Shown: positions 23,796-36,304, counted from the first letter of the stretch. The stretch: 64,000 nt of DNA from Sipunculus nudus (GCA_026874595.1 CM049308.1:51657624-51721623); one strand, 5' to 3'. Made by a program: numbers and translations. The notes: generated from the sequence alone by a model not told the origin.

Positions 23796-24340
23796 AACAG
23801 GTCTCCCATTAACCAGTAAACATTTGCATTGGACCTGAAAAGCCTACTCGATAGACTTCTTATATCTGAGGGCCGAAATGGCCCTGTATTTATCAATTTT
23901 AAAATGCCCATCATATTTACACATCTCAGGACACACTAAAATATTTACGGGCCGGTAGAGGGCGAGGGGGTCGGGCCCGAACACATGCCGCAACGACCGC
24001 TTGTTGCCCGCATGAGGGCGTGAGGGCTGATTCGAGGTCAAAGTTCGAGTTGGCTCTGTCTTATTTTGGACGTCACATGCCTGAATCTAACATGACAGCG
24101 TACATATCAAAGTAACATTCACATAGTTAGCCCACCCACTGACTAGGCAAAGCCCCGTGACAGGTGTCAAGTTAAGTTGTTATCACGCATGCATATATAT
24201 ATGTTATATTCAGTGGACTTTTTTCCTGATACAGATCTATCATATAGGGAATATACATTTTTTCCATTTGTTACAACACAAAACAGAACCTATTTTCAAG
24301 TACATACATATATTTTATCCGGGGACATGCCAGGGCTGAG
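22769..24340. other. Intergenic DNA with one (TA)n run
   Basis: Contains (TA)n at 23756-23790. A G+C-rich patch at 23,940-24,060 and a single-copy-looking patch at 22,915-23,030 (TTTATTATCG, TTTACAATCATAA) stand out. No gene recognised. Confidence 0.35.
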
Positions 24341-24490
24341 GCAAGTTGGGGCATATAGAGAAGTTTTTTTTCACAATTTATTATAATATCATAAATAATT
24401 TATATAATAAATAAAGGACTTTGGCAAGTTGGGCATAATATTATAGAGAAGTTGTTTTACACTTTATTATAATATCATATATAATTATTA
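24341..24490 (+). repeat. Two-copy direct tandem repeat, about 82 bp
   Basis: GGCAAGTTGGGGCATA with ATAGAGAAGTT and TTTATTATAATATCATA at 24,341 recurs, with small changes, at about 24,423. Confidence 0.7.
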
Positions 24491-25001
24491 TGCATCCGTA
24501 TACAGACACGTGCATGTAATTTTGTCACGCGATGCCGTCCTGTGCATGTTTCATGTATTTGTGTGTTTGGAGTTTGAAAACAATTGGACACTCTGGTTTT
24601 TTTTAAGAAAATGCGAAAAAGTGAACTAACTGTCCGAATAAAGTATAAAATGTATAAATATAAAGTCTAATTTGGGAATTTTTGTTATAATTTACTGCTT
24701 GTGGTATTAAAAAAAATCGTCAGACATCTGTCATTTGCAGTTAGGTGGCCATGCAGTCATAGCAAATGAATCCTCATTATTTTATATTTTAAGTCATTTT
24801 GCCTGTCATTGAAAAAACCATGGAAAAGCGTGCTCAATAAAATGCCAGAATTATTAAGCATATCTACATTACTTTTACCAGGCTGTGAAATGTAATGTAC
24901 TAGTAGGTGTAAGCAGCCAAAATTGATGTTGAAGATGTTGCAAAACATGCAGTCATGAACAATTACATATATGATATAAGATGCAATATATATATATATG
25001 A

Positions 25002-25081
25002 TATTATACAATTTTCAGTTTATTATAATATATGTATATATGTCCACATATTATACAATTTTCAGTTTATTATAATATATG

Positions 25082-25142
<61 letters not shown>
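25002..25142. repeat. Short duplication followed by (TA)n
   Basis: TTATACAATTTTCAGTTTAT with following TATAATATATG occurs twice, about 46 bp apart. It is followed by a (TA)n run at 25085-25142. Confidence 0.8.
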
Positions 25143-25144
<2 letters not shown>

Positions 25145-25349
25145 TGATAAAGATTGTGTGGCTCGTATCGTCATACACGGTTAGGTATTCGGTGACATCT
25201 TCATTTCTCCTACATGTCAGTTTGATTAAGTTCCGGTCGTCCCACACTCAAATTAAAGGGTTCACTGAAAGGTTGGAATAAGATGTTGGGCGGACAGGTA
25301 CTATTTCATTTTCTGAAAGACTATCTTCACGTTTGCATATTGTTGTTGT

Positions 25350-26270
25350 TATCTTGTACAGTATTCCGGCGAGCCGGCTAGATTTGTATTGAGACCCACC
25401 CCATTCTCCCACTCTATAATTTGCTGGTACAAGGTACTCATTTCACCACACAAAACTGCTTATTTATCAAGTTCCCGCGGGGTCAGAACTTTATAAATCA
25501 AGTCAACTGGTGCGTGGGTTTTGTTAAAGCACACCTTGCGCCGGTTAATGGCGTGTTACCCTATCTGCTCATACCTTTTACGCCCGCTGACTCCAATTCC
25601 AATTTCAGTTGCAGAGGCAAAGGACGCAAACAAAACCAATTGTGTATGTAACCATTGCAGTGCGGATAATTCAAACCACTATCAGCGATGGAGTCAGCCG
25701 CTGTATTTGTCGATTTCTTACAGGTATGCGGACCCCACGCATGTCCATATACAAGTTAATAATCTTCCCCTAGAATATGTAACTACTTGAGAGGCCCTGG
25801 ACAATGCACATTACGGGGCTCCAGAGCGTGAAATGTAACATACACACACTTGTCTCTAGTTGTCCGACTCGGCCTCTGAAATGAACCCGGGGGATAGAAT
25901 GCCTGTCTTTTCATTTAGCCGGCGCGGGAATTGGATCGCAGCAAATGTTTGTTTGTTCTTGCCAGAAAGTCATCAAGCACTTCAATGACTCGAACGCACG
26001 AATTATTTAGGAGTCTCTTATCCATGGCACTGCCCGATTCAAATGCATCCGTGCGGCATGGAAAATAAACATCGGGCGTTTTGGCAGTAACACGAGAGGA
26101 AAGACTGTTTTAAGTGCAAATTGCATTGTAAATACCTAATCGTTTTATCCGTTTTGTCCCGGGCCGTGGAACTAAACAGGGGCCCCCTTTGGCATTAGTG
26201 TGAACTGTCAGTGCGTTTACAAGCACGCCCTCTTGGCCCGCGCAATGTTTACATGCGGCCCAGGGAAATG
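25350..26270. promoter_or_regulatory. Candidate conserved regulatory block
   Basis: About 0.9 kb of less AT-rich, non-repetitive DNA. Phrases include AACTTTATAAATC, TTTGTTAAAGC, AAATGTTTGTTTGTTC (forkhead-like, near 25,943), CGAATTATTTAGG and CCTAATCGTTTTATCC. Short frames (25421-25651 and 25521-25790) overlap in conflicting phases. The regulatory role is inferred only from composition and motif density. Confidence 0.3.
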
Positions 26271-27046
26271 GTTAGTTTGTGTCGTATTATTGAAGTTTAT
26301 TGTGTTTGGAACAAAGACTACAGATGCTTGGGTAACTTGTTATCTAGTGTCTTCATTGTAACCGGGTTTGTGTAAGAGTTCATTAAAACATCATTACATC
26401 AGACAACCAATGACGGACCATAAAAACATAAACCATTGCTCCAGCTAGACAAATCAAGGTTGATATTTATAAATCATCTATTTAATATAACATTTAAAAA
26501 AGTATTGATGCATAGGTATATAAAATAAAAGTACGGATGCGGGCAAGGAAATCTGACGGATGCAAATGAGCACTTTGATTCCTTCGGACATAGGTTCGAC
26601 GCGAGACCTAGGGATGCAGGTTGTATATTTGCGACGTCACACACACACACACACATATATATGAATGAAAATACTCCTGACCAATTTTATTACATTGGTT
26701 AAACTGTGCCCAAATATTTAAAGCAGAATTATGCAAATTTAGATACTTTAAATTTTATTATTTATTATTTATTATTTATTTATTAAAACATATTTAATTT
26801 GTAAATATAATTACATATAGAGTTAACGATATTTGCTGAAAAATATATATTTTATTTTTTGTATATAGATACTTTGGATATTTATTTGTTATCAGACAAA
26901 ATAAAAATACGTATATATTTACAACAGTGTGAGATGATGACAGTAAAGAGATTTTGTGTCAAACATATACATGTATTTATAATATATTATCAACAATGCG
27001 TCACCTTAATAGTGGATCCTAAAACACTTCCCATGTATTTACAGCA

Positions 27047-27050
<4 letters not shown>

Positions 27051-27106
<56 letters not shown>
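27051..27106. repeat. (TA)n microsatellite
   Basis: A pure TA run of 56 bp. The upstream AT-rich stretch (26,640-27,050) also holds (AC)n at 26639-26655 and repeated TTATTTATTA steps near 26,755. Confidence 0.95.
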
Positions 27107-27108
<2 letters not shown>

Positions 27109-27289
27109 ACTAGTTAGAGTTACAATTAAAATTATATGTGATAATATATTTACTTTCAAAAACGCTATCCAGAGGTTCTGAGGAAGGCTTGTTCATCTTG
27201 CTTTAAAGTTTGAATAGGTGTTCAGTCAGCGAGGAGAGGGGCTGAAGGTAAACCGAATATATATATATATACAAAATTTATACAAACCT

Positions 27290-27550
27290 CTATATAAATC
27301 CATCCTTCAAGAACATATCTGGTTGTATTTTCCTATTTATTCGGGAATTTATGGTCCGTGTTTGTTTAACATCAAACCGCCCTACCCTCCCCCTCTCGGC
27401 ATTGACTTGGGTGCACTCGGCGACTCGTACCTCTGTGGTTTGACACAACTCTACGGTCTCTTTCAGCGTACCGAGATAACCGGCAAGAAACCCAACGCGA
27501 CCGTCGGAGAGGAAGTCATCGGTCTTAATCCGACCACTCTGTCAAACTAA
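27290..27550 (+). CDS. Possible terminal exon of an unrecognised protein
   Basis: The frame is open from about 27,218 to TAA at 27548-27550. From about 27,330 on its codon pattern changes: third positions become mainly C, G or T and G+C rises sharply, unlike the AT-rich surroundings. The encoded stretch includes GPCLFN, PPYPPPLGIDLGALGDSYLC, LTQLYGLF and NATVGEEVIGLNP. It has two cysteines and an N-glycosylation-type NAT, consistent with a secreted or extracellular domain, but I recognise no family. No clear ATG or strong acceptor precedes it; a CAG at 27,223-27,229 is possible. It could be a last exon or a pseudogene fragment. Confidence 0.35.
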   Translation, partial: LYKSILQEHIWLYFPIYSGIYGPCLFNIKPPYPPPLGIDLGALGDSYLCGLTQLYGLFQRTEITGKKPNATVGEEVIGLNPTTLSN

Positions 27551-28039
27551 ATTTACTTTTTCAGATTTACCTCTCCACATAATTGATGGGGTCTAAATAA
27601 CGTTACATACAATTTGCCACTTAAACTTGACAAGTTAGAGATCGGGATCAACCAGCACTCCCAACCCCGACGTGAGATGAATTCGTACAGCGTGAACGGT
27701 TTGTCCATTAAGTGTTAAGACTCTTTTGTTTGGAAGCGGGAAAAACGTATTCATATGCAATTAAATTGTAATCATTAATAGATACAGGTATATGGAAAAC
27801 CCAAACTTATCTTAATTAAAACAGTCAGCATATTAATCCAATCATTCATTATCCAAATATAAGAGTTGCACCATTTAATAAAATAAGGATATAAATATGT
27901 TGGATATTTTACTTATATAGTTTTTTTTGTATATCATATTCAACAGAATTTTTACAATTAACAAAAAGTTTAAACTACATTTAAATGTACGCGAAGGAGA
28001 AAATATTGAATGAATCAGTAATATTTATGCGTGCATAAT

Positions 28040-28560
28040 GTGACAGACCTCTGTGTAGCTTGATGGCACGTTTTCAGCGACATCTAGCAGACACTAGGGT
28101 AACTGCTGTGGTCGGAACCTTTGTTTTGTAGTCAGTCACGGTGATTGTCGTTTCCGGGAAGAATCTCCATGAAGCCACCCAAACCACGCCCTTTTGTAAC
28201 CAAATATGGTTGAATTCCAGGCCAGTCCCCAGGGGCTCGGGATCCTAGAACTGATTTCAAAGGAAAGGAACCCGCTGTCCGCGTGTCGACCAAAGCTCGG
28301 TTATACAGTGACCCGTAGACAGTGGTAATTTTCAGAACGGCGATTTGATTCTTTCAAAGGGTGTTCTAATGAGCAAGTATAGGTCCCCCTCGGGCCCATT
28401 TAGCTGGTAATGCGCAGATTATTGTCCCAAAGCGACCGGCTGTCGAGTCTCATCAGCCGCCACGTGGCCCCGCCCGTGCCCAGGTTCACCTTTGTCTAAT
28501 TTTAATGATGAACTAGGACGCCATTATGAACAGTCATAGTACCCAAGTCAAAAAGCAACA
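28040..28560. promoter_or_regulatory. Candidate conserved regulatory block
   Basis: Non-repetitive, less AT-rich DNA containing AACCTTTGTTTTG (near 28,118), GATTCTTTCAAAGG, GCCACGTGGCC (28460-28470, an E-box palindrome) and CACCTTTGTCTAATTTTAAT (28,487). No splice-bounded exon or family motif seen. The regulatory role is inferred. Confidence 0.3.
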
Positions 28561-28570
28561 CAGGCGGCGA

Positions 28571-30333
28571 GAGCTTCTTTTTTTTATATTATGTTGCTCC
28601 TTGACAGATATATGATTTTTTATTTCTCACTGCTTGCTCATTATACAGATAATGAACACTCAAGAACACGCAAACGCAGATTTATTCATAGTAATGAACA
28701 TATATATATGTGTGTGTGTGTGTGTGTAGTGTTTACAGTATACACCCTATTTGTACCATGTCATTTGTACTATGACAGTATTTTTCACGCTTATTTAACA
28801 CGAATAAAATAAATTATAGAATATATCAGATTTTATCATACCGTTCTACACTTTCATGAGTAAAGATAATCTTTGACACAATATAGTCATGAAATTGACG
28901 ACTTCAAACAAGCCAATGCAACGTGAAACTCCATGGAATTTTTCCCACATGCAGGAAAAATAAGATGGCATTGACTTTACATGGAGAGCCCCCCACGTGG
29001 TGAATGTTTATGACACAGTGATGGATCAACTAGGTAAGGGTTTTGTATTGCGTTCTGTTACGGTACATATGATACTCCTATACACATCCGCCCGACGTGT
29101 CACTTGTAAGAACAGAAACGTCATGATATGTAGCTCCGCTTATTAGCATGTAATGTCTTTATTTAATTACTTCAGAGGGCTGAATATCCCACGGTTCTTG
29201 TCTCGCTGTACTTATATATACGCCCCCCCCCTCTCTCTCTCTCTGAGTTATGTCATGTGATACCAAATGTTATATATTGTTATGTTATCATATCATACAT
29301 CTTAAGTTATATTAATATTATATATTGTATCAAATATTGTTTATATATATTTTATTAAATTGTTTTACATTATACTAGTATTACAATATACATGATAATG
29401 TATCGTACCTAGAAATATGTTGTTTTATATAAGATAATGCTTCATAATATTGTTTTTCAATATTATTTATTATTCTTCATTGTTCGGAACTGCTATGTAT
29501 CAATATGGATGGACATAAATGTATTTATAACGGTATACATTTCTGATTTAGCCTAGTTGTATTCATTAGTATATACAAATGAACAAGTCGCTGGTCACAA
29601 TTTTCATACAAAAGCTTTGAAAAATAAGAGTAGAAATATTCCAATATATACAATATAATATTCCTTTAATCATAACTGATTATATAGTATTTAGGAAACA
29701 GGAGTGTCAAAACTTGAGTCAACATGTATTTTTCATTCGCTAAATGAGGAATGAATAAAAGAGTGAATGGATAAGAACAGTAAGAACAAATATTAATAAA
29801 AGGATATACTTATATATACATGCATGTCATATACTGCATTTTAAATATCACGTACTTTTTATACGTTTAAATAAAAAAAATAGGTAGCTGAAACCAAGAT
29901 TCTTGTCCAGAGGTGGAGACTTTGCTGTGTGTACGCATGCAAAATATAACGTTATAATATATGTGTCATGTGATACACCTGCATGGGTATTCTGAAATGC
30001 AGCGTGCGTAAGTTTCATTTATGTGCATTGTCTTCGCCCGGTATCTATATATAGCCAGGAAACGCAGCAACGAACTTCAACTCTTCCTAAAATACTAGAG
30101 CTTTAGTCTTATTCTTTATGCATGCATGTGCCGACTTCAGTGTTGAGACCCGGGTATTATGCAGCTGGGGCAGCACTTTAATTACCGTTTTCATGTTACA
30201 TAACACCCGCCACTGTATAAATACTAGTTCTGACAGTGATATGTTTTCTTAACCTACTGTATTCTGGCATATTCCGAAGTTTGAGAAACGTGCCATGGAC
30301 TATAATTTTATATAACTGGATATCCCAGTTATA

Positions 30334-30364
<31 letters not shown>

Positions 30365-30525
30365 CAAATCGAGTATCTAGCTTCATCAATATATATATAA
30401 TATTATATGTAATCACTATATACTGAATTTATTCCATGCATACACAGACATAGACTGATACATATATCATATGAAGTCTCTTCATATATTTGTATCTATA
30501 CATTAAATAATAATTATAAAGATTT
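28571..30525. other. AT-rich DNA without recognised gene
   Basis: It holds (TG)n near 28,710-28,728, a C-tract with (CT)n at 29221-29245, and (AC)n followed by (AT)n near 30,336-30,362. Nothing else recognised. Confidence 0.4.
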
Positions 30526-30528
30526 TTA

Positions 30529-30529
<1 letters not shown>

Positions 30530-30567
<38 letters not shown>
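30530..30567. repeat. (AAT)n microsatellite
   Basis: AATAATAAT run of about a dozen units. Confidence 0.9.
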
Positions 30568-30569
<2 letters not shown>

Positions 30570-30713
30570 TGTCAGTAATAAAGAAAAATATATATAGAAT
30601 CAACGCGTAAGCAGGCTTGTATATACTCGTTTCAATGTAACGATGTTTATACGATATACATTTAAATATAATGTATACATGTATGTACACATTTCATTCC
30701 ATAAGTGATAGGT

Positions 30714-30793
30714 AAGGTAGGTAGGTAGGTAGAAACATATTGTATCTACGTATTAAAATGTGTGCGTACCACTAACACATGCATGTATGTATG

Positions 30794-30828
<35 letters not shown>

Positions 30829-31083
30829 TACATTTATAGAGAGAGATGTCCATGATATACCATGCATGCATGCACATCAGAAGGCAGGCGGGTGTAGATT
30901 AACAGGTGACATACCAACAATGAAAATCTAGAAAGCTGACATGCACCAGTCTTGCAGTAATAACTTTTTTCTCTCTTTTTAGCATATATTAAATTTGCTA
31001 TATGTATGAGATATATATATATATATATATAAATGATATATGATATATATATACATATATATATATATATATTTATATATATA
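30714..31083. repeat. (GTAG)n and (TA)n microsatellites
   Basis: (GGTA)n at about 30,714-30,731, (TATG)n then (TA)n at 30,782-30,826, and interrupted (TA)n at 31,012-31,083. Confidence 0.9.
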
Positions 31084-31357
31084 GATAAACCATACTTAGA
31101 AGGACAAGAATGCCCCAAAAGTGGTATGCAGGATTGGATGAAGCTGCATATATGCATGGTCATATATAGTTTTCGCGCATTTCATTGTATTTTAGTACGT
31201 CAAATTACTTAATTAATTAACATTATTGACATGCATCCATTGCAGACGTGTTCTAACTTATATATCTATATATAATTCACTGTCCAAATACGTCATATAG
31301 ATCTATATCTGTATATATATATGCATGTACGTTGAAATCTTGACTTGAGGCAATTGA

Positions 31358-31359
31358 CT

Positions 31360-31434
<75 letters not shown>
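31358..31434. repeat. (CA)n-(TA)n compound microsatellite
   Basis: A CA run of about 25 bp passes directly into a TA run of about 50 bp. Confidence 0.95.
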
Positions 31435-31435
<1 letters not shown>

Positions 31436-32005
31436 GCCTTATTCCGATCTGACCCCTAAGACACATGCAAGATCCGATCATGCATGATCTACCGATCAAT
31501 GAATACAGCTTTAAAATAGAATAAGGAAAAGATGAAATAAATGGTCCTCTATGATCCTCATATCATAAAGATTGTATATTTTACTTATTCACTGATCTAC
31601 CGATAAACAAAAATTTCTTTCGATTCTTAAATCCAGTTATATAAGTAACCTGTCCCAATTTTCACCTAGACTATATAGCGTGTTAATTAATAACTTTAGT
31701 TGCTAATGTTAATCGTGACATGTATTATTATATTTAGAAAGTAGTTAATGGATGGAAAGACTAAAAACTTTAATGGTTTTATACCTTGTAAATTGATTTT
31801 TTTCTTGGTTTTAAATAAAATTTATACAATTATTATTATAAAACTTAATACAATTCGTTTTCTGTTTTAATACTTTTTGTGAAATAAAATTTTATGATAT
31901 ATAATATGGTAATATTTAATGTATTAATTATATATTGATGTATAACTATTTTAAATAGCAGTATATGAACAAAGACAGATTGCTCTGTGCAAAGTTGAAA
32001 CCTAA
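31435..32005. other. AT-rich DNA, nothing recognised
   Basis: No gene, repeat unit or terminal repeat seen. Confidence 0.4.
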
Positions 32006-32009
32006 TCAC

Positions 32010-32225
32010 TGGGACATCGGTGTGAATCGGTAAGATCGGTGTGAATCAATAACCAATACCCATCTCGCCATGTCAAAACCTGATTCCCAGACATTGGGGA
32101 TCGGTAAATGGCCCACATTAAGATCGGTTGTTTGGTCTGACCCATCTAAAGATGGGCGACCAAGTATCCGATGTCGGTTATTGGGACAGACCCATCTTAA
32201 GATGGTCCAGACCGGAAGATGGAAC
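32010..32225 (+). repeat. Small degenerate tandem repeat with palindromic cores
   Basis: Two better units about 50 bp apart carry GGTCTGACCCATCTAAAGAT (palindromic core 32141-32156) and GGACAGACCCATCTTAAGAT (perfect 14-bp palindrome CCATCTTAAGATGG at 32192-32205). Weaker versions (CACATTAAGATCGG, TACCCATCTCGCC) precede them. Confidence 0.6.
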
Positions 32226-32659
32226 ACAACATATGTATACGGGTGAAAAAAGCACACATTGTCGTGTATTTGACGGTCAGTTTAATAGAATAAACAGACT
32301 CGGGCAAAAACTACTATGTGTTAAGATTGAAAAGATAAAAGCTTGAGTACATAAAAAATGGACACAAAGAAATAGTTTACTGGTTATGTTACACAATTAC
32401 AGGTATGTCCTCTGTTTGATATTTGTTTGATATTTGCAGGTCAATTAATATTTTTATATGAATTATCTGAATTTGATCAATAACACGTGCCCAATCAATC
32501 TGGCACAAACTCATCCAGCTGAATAAACACAATCACACAAGTCGTTTATAACTATATATAGCTCTTCAGGTGGCATTCAACAATTAAGTTCATGGACGAG
32601 CAGGCCATGCAGTCTCTGTATTCCTATGAAAATTAAACCCTTTTACCAAATATATACCT

Positions 32660-33020
32660 TTTAAATTTTTATAATATAAAATAATATAATAATATATAAT
32701 ATAATATAATAAAATATAATATAATATAATATAATATAATATAATATAATATAATATAATATAATATTACATTATATTATATAATATAATATAATTTAAT
32801 ATAAGATTACATAACATAACATAATATTATATAATATTATATGATATATAAATTAATATAGTATAATTTAATAAAATATATTAAAATATGATAAAAAAGA
32901 CGTGATAAATAAATAAAAATGACGTAATATAATAATGTATAATATAATAACACGTGAAGAGATATTAAATAATATGATGTGGCTTTACCTAATATGTCAT
33001 AATATATAAAAATATAATAT
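32660..33020. repeat. (TAATA)n pentanucleotide satellite
   Basis: A pure TAATA five-base repeat at about 32,690-32,765, with degenerate extensions of the same word on both sides. It is not a TA dinucleotide run. Confidence 0.9.
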
Positions 33021-33378
33021 ACAAAAGCCAAATTAAATCTCTTTTGTGTGACTTGTTAGTCTAGATATACCTTTAGTGAGCTAAATATTGATTAAATATT
33101 AAAAGATCAAAATAGGCCCGCCATATGGACTACTATAATTAATATTAATATGCAACGACGTCGGTGGTCATTAAAAGATTCATACATATATATATACATC
33201 GCTTAATCGAATAAATGCGGTAATCCTTAAGTCAATGATTATTTGAACTAGGCTGCATTAAAAAAATTTTATTCATTCTACTTTCTATAATACCTATAAA
33301 GTATCGACATATATAAAATAAACGTACGTTTATCGTTGATTAAAGATACCTTAGTGTACGTTTACATTCTATTTACAG

Positions 33379-33552
33379 GAAAATGAATTTGAGGCTTTGG
33401 CTGTATACGGTTCAGACGACAAGACGACTGTACGGGCGATGAGAAAGGCGGAAGGATTCATTTGCATTTGGGCAAATTTAAAATTGAACGTCACATTCTC
33501 TCCTGCATTAATTTGTTTCAGATTCATTGGTTCTTTATTATATCAAGCGTAA
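33379..33552 (+). CDS. Possible exon, unrecognised
   Basis: A pyrimidine-rich acceptor-like TTTACATTCTATTTACAG ends at 33378. The phase starting at 33379 is open for 57 codons to TAA at 33550-33552 and encodes ENEFEALAVYGSDDKTTVRA near its start. The first part has a mixed hydrophilic composition unusual for chance frames in AT-rich DNA. There is no family match and no obvious donor. The same stretch holds a perfect octamer ATTTGCAT (33460-33467), so it may instead be regulatory. Confidence 0.25.
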   Translation, partial: ENEFEALAVYGSDDKTTVRAMRKAEGFICIWANLKLNVTFSPALICFRFIGSLLYQA

Positions 33553-33615
33553 TAATGTAATTTCATACGGGTATTCAGATATTCATGCATATGCTCCAAC
33601 GTGCTTAACGTTTAG

Positions 33616-33616
<1 letters not shown>

Positions 33617-33691
<75 letters not shown>
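33617..33691. repeat. (TA)n microsatellite
   Basis: A TA run of about 75 bp with one TTTATACA interruption. Confidence 0.95.
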
Positions 33692-33693
<2 letters not shown>

Positions 33694-34309
33694 CGTCAGA
33701 TATATAAATAGTGTTGGATATGTATCTTTTAAAGAGGGCGTCATAATACCAGCTGATCGACGGGAGATACGTGACTTATATACTGCATCCACAATAAAAA
33801 ACTCCAATCAGTAACGCGTGGTAAAAATGGGCGAAGATCAGTTTATCACAAAATGGAGTAAAGAAACACTTCGCGTAAAAACGTATTTCAGACTTATCAC
33901 CATGTGGCAATCTGTGTTTAGGTATATCGATATTACTGTTTATACGCAGGTATGGGCTATACGTGTTGCCTTCTTTTTATGACGTATATGCAGTGATAAG
34001 GGATATACATGCTAAAAGCCGAGAAAGCCTATACAGGCCTCCACAGAGCGTGTTAATTGTTTGCCCTTCTCCCAAGGCCTGTTACATTTACAGGTTATAT
34101 CATTTGATTGGATGCGGGGGGAAGAAGGGTCACATGACCCACGGGATGGGTATGACCTAACAATTTTATTCGTAGATTAAGAAAATATGCCATGAAACCA
34201 TTGTATATGCTACAAGACATAACAACAACGAAATTTTCAAGAAGGAATAAAAATATCGTAATATATTCTCAGACAGGTCCCGCATGCATGATGCACGATA
34301 ATTAACAGG
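33692..34309. other. Unassigned DNA before the minisatellite domain
   Basis: No gene recognised. Phrases related to the following array begin to appear only near 34,300. Confidence 0.4.
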
Positions 34310-36055
34310 AAGGCAATATGCTGAAAATGGCCTAAAGTCATTCAATATGTAAACAAGACCTAACGTCAATATAGAGAAAATATGTTGAGGCAGGATCTAA
34401 CGTCCACATAAAAATAAAATGTTCTGGAAGGATCTAACGTCCTTATATAGAAATATGTTCATGCAGGCAGGATCCAATTAACGTCCATATAAATTAATAA
34501 AATATGTTCAGACACGAATATATAGTCCACATAAACGTAATATGTTCAGGCAGGATCTAGCGTCCATATATAGAAATATGTTCAGGCAGGCAGGATCCAA
34601 CGTCCATATATAAATTAAGAAAATATGTTCAGACACGAATATATAGTCCACATAAACATAATATGTTCAGGCAGGCTCTAACGTCCATATATAGAAATAT
34701 GTTCATGCAGGCAGGATCCAACGTCCATATATAAATTAAGAAAATATGTTCAGACACGAATATATAGTCCACATAAGCATAATATGTTCAGGCAGGATCT
34801 AACGTCCATATATAGAAATATGTTCATGCAGGCAGGATCCAACGTCCATATATAAATTAAGAAAATATGTTCAGACACGAATATATAGTCCACATAAGCA
34901 TAATATGTTCAGCCAGGATCTAACGTCCATATATAGAAATATGTTCATGCAGGCAGGATCCAACGTCCATATATAAATTAAGAAAATATGTTCAGACAGG
35001 ACATAAAGTCCATATATAGAAATATGTTCATGCAGGCAAGATCTAAAGTCTATATATATAAATATTTTCATACAGGCAGGATCCAATTAACGTCCATAAA
35101 AATTAAGAAAAGATGTTCAGGTAAGATCTTAAGTCCATATAAAAATAATATTTTCAGGCAAGATTTAACGTCCATATATAGAAATATGTTCTTGCATGAA
35201 GGATCCAACGTCCATATAAATAAAGAAAATATGTTCAGGCAGGATCTAAAGTCTAATTGAAAATAATATATGTTCAGGAAGAATCTAACGTTCATATATA
35301 GAAAATGTTCACGCACGCACGATCCAACGTCCATATAAATTAGGAAAATATTTTCGGGCAGGATCTAAAGTCCACATAAACATAATATGTTCAGCCAGAA
35401 TCTAACGTCCCTGTATAGAAACATGTTTAGGCAGGATCTAACGTCTATATATAGAAATATGTTCATATAAATTAAGAAAATATGTTCAGGCCGGATGTAA
35501 AGTCCACATAAACATAATATTTTCAGGCAGGATCCAACGTCCATTCATAGAAATATGTTCATGCAGGCAGGATCTTAAGTCCATATATAGAAATATGTTC
35601 ATGCAGGCAGGATCCAACGTCCATATAAATTAAAAAAATATGTTTAGGCTGGATCTAACGTCCATATATACAGAAATATGTTCAGGCAGGCTCTAACGTC
35701 CATATACAGAAAATGTGTTCAGGTAGGATCTAACGTCCATATTTAGAAATATGTTCAGGCAGGATCTAACGTCCATGTAAAGGAAATATGTTCAGGAAAG
35801 ACCTTATGTCAATATAGAGAAAATATGTTCAGGCAGATTCTAACGTTAGTATATGGAAAATATATTCAGGCAGGATCTAAATTAACGTCACTATATAGAA
35901 AATATGTTTAGGAAGGATCTAAAACGTCCATATACAAAAAAATATGTTCAGGCAAGATCTAAAACGTCCCTATATAGAAAATATGTTAAGGCATGCAGGA
36001 TCTAACATCCATATATAGAAAATATGTCTAGGTAGGATCTTCCGTCAGTATGAAT
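34310..36055 (+). repeat. 37-38-bp minisatellite, type 1, with 121-bp higher-order unit
   Basis: Units are variants of ATATGTTCAGGCAGGATCTA followed by ACGTCCATATATAGAA. Between 34,541 and 35,024 three variants repeat as a block: ATATGTTCAGGCAGG starts recur at 34541, 34662, 34783 and 34904, exactly 121 bp apart, and the blocks are nearly identical. Elsewhere units are shuffled and more diverged. Confidence 0.92.
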
Positions 36056-36304
36056 CCATTTACCGTTTAAGGGGGGGGGATTTGAAACACACGGATGAGT
36101 CACTACATTCATGTACATTAAAACCCGCTTCATCAGCTTCATCTGATTGTACTTCATGTACATCATGTGCATGGGCTAATCATGTGCATGGGTATATATT
36201 TTCATTTATCTATATGAAAAATCTTGTTTCTTTGTACTGATTTGCCAATTGTCTAAGTACAACATAAAGACTTTGCTAATGTAGGTCCCGATGTTAACAC
36301 ATAT
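36056..36304. other. Unique spacer between type 1 and type 2 arrays
   Basis: A G-run at 36071-36078 is followed by non-repetitive sequence containing CATGTGCATGGGCTAATCAT; TCATGTGCATGGG occurs twice. No gene recognised. Confidence 0.4.
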
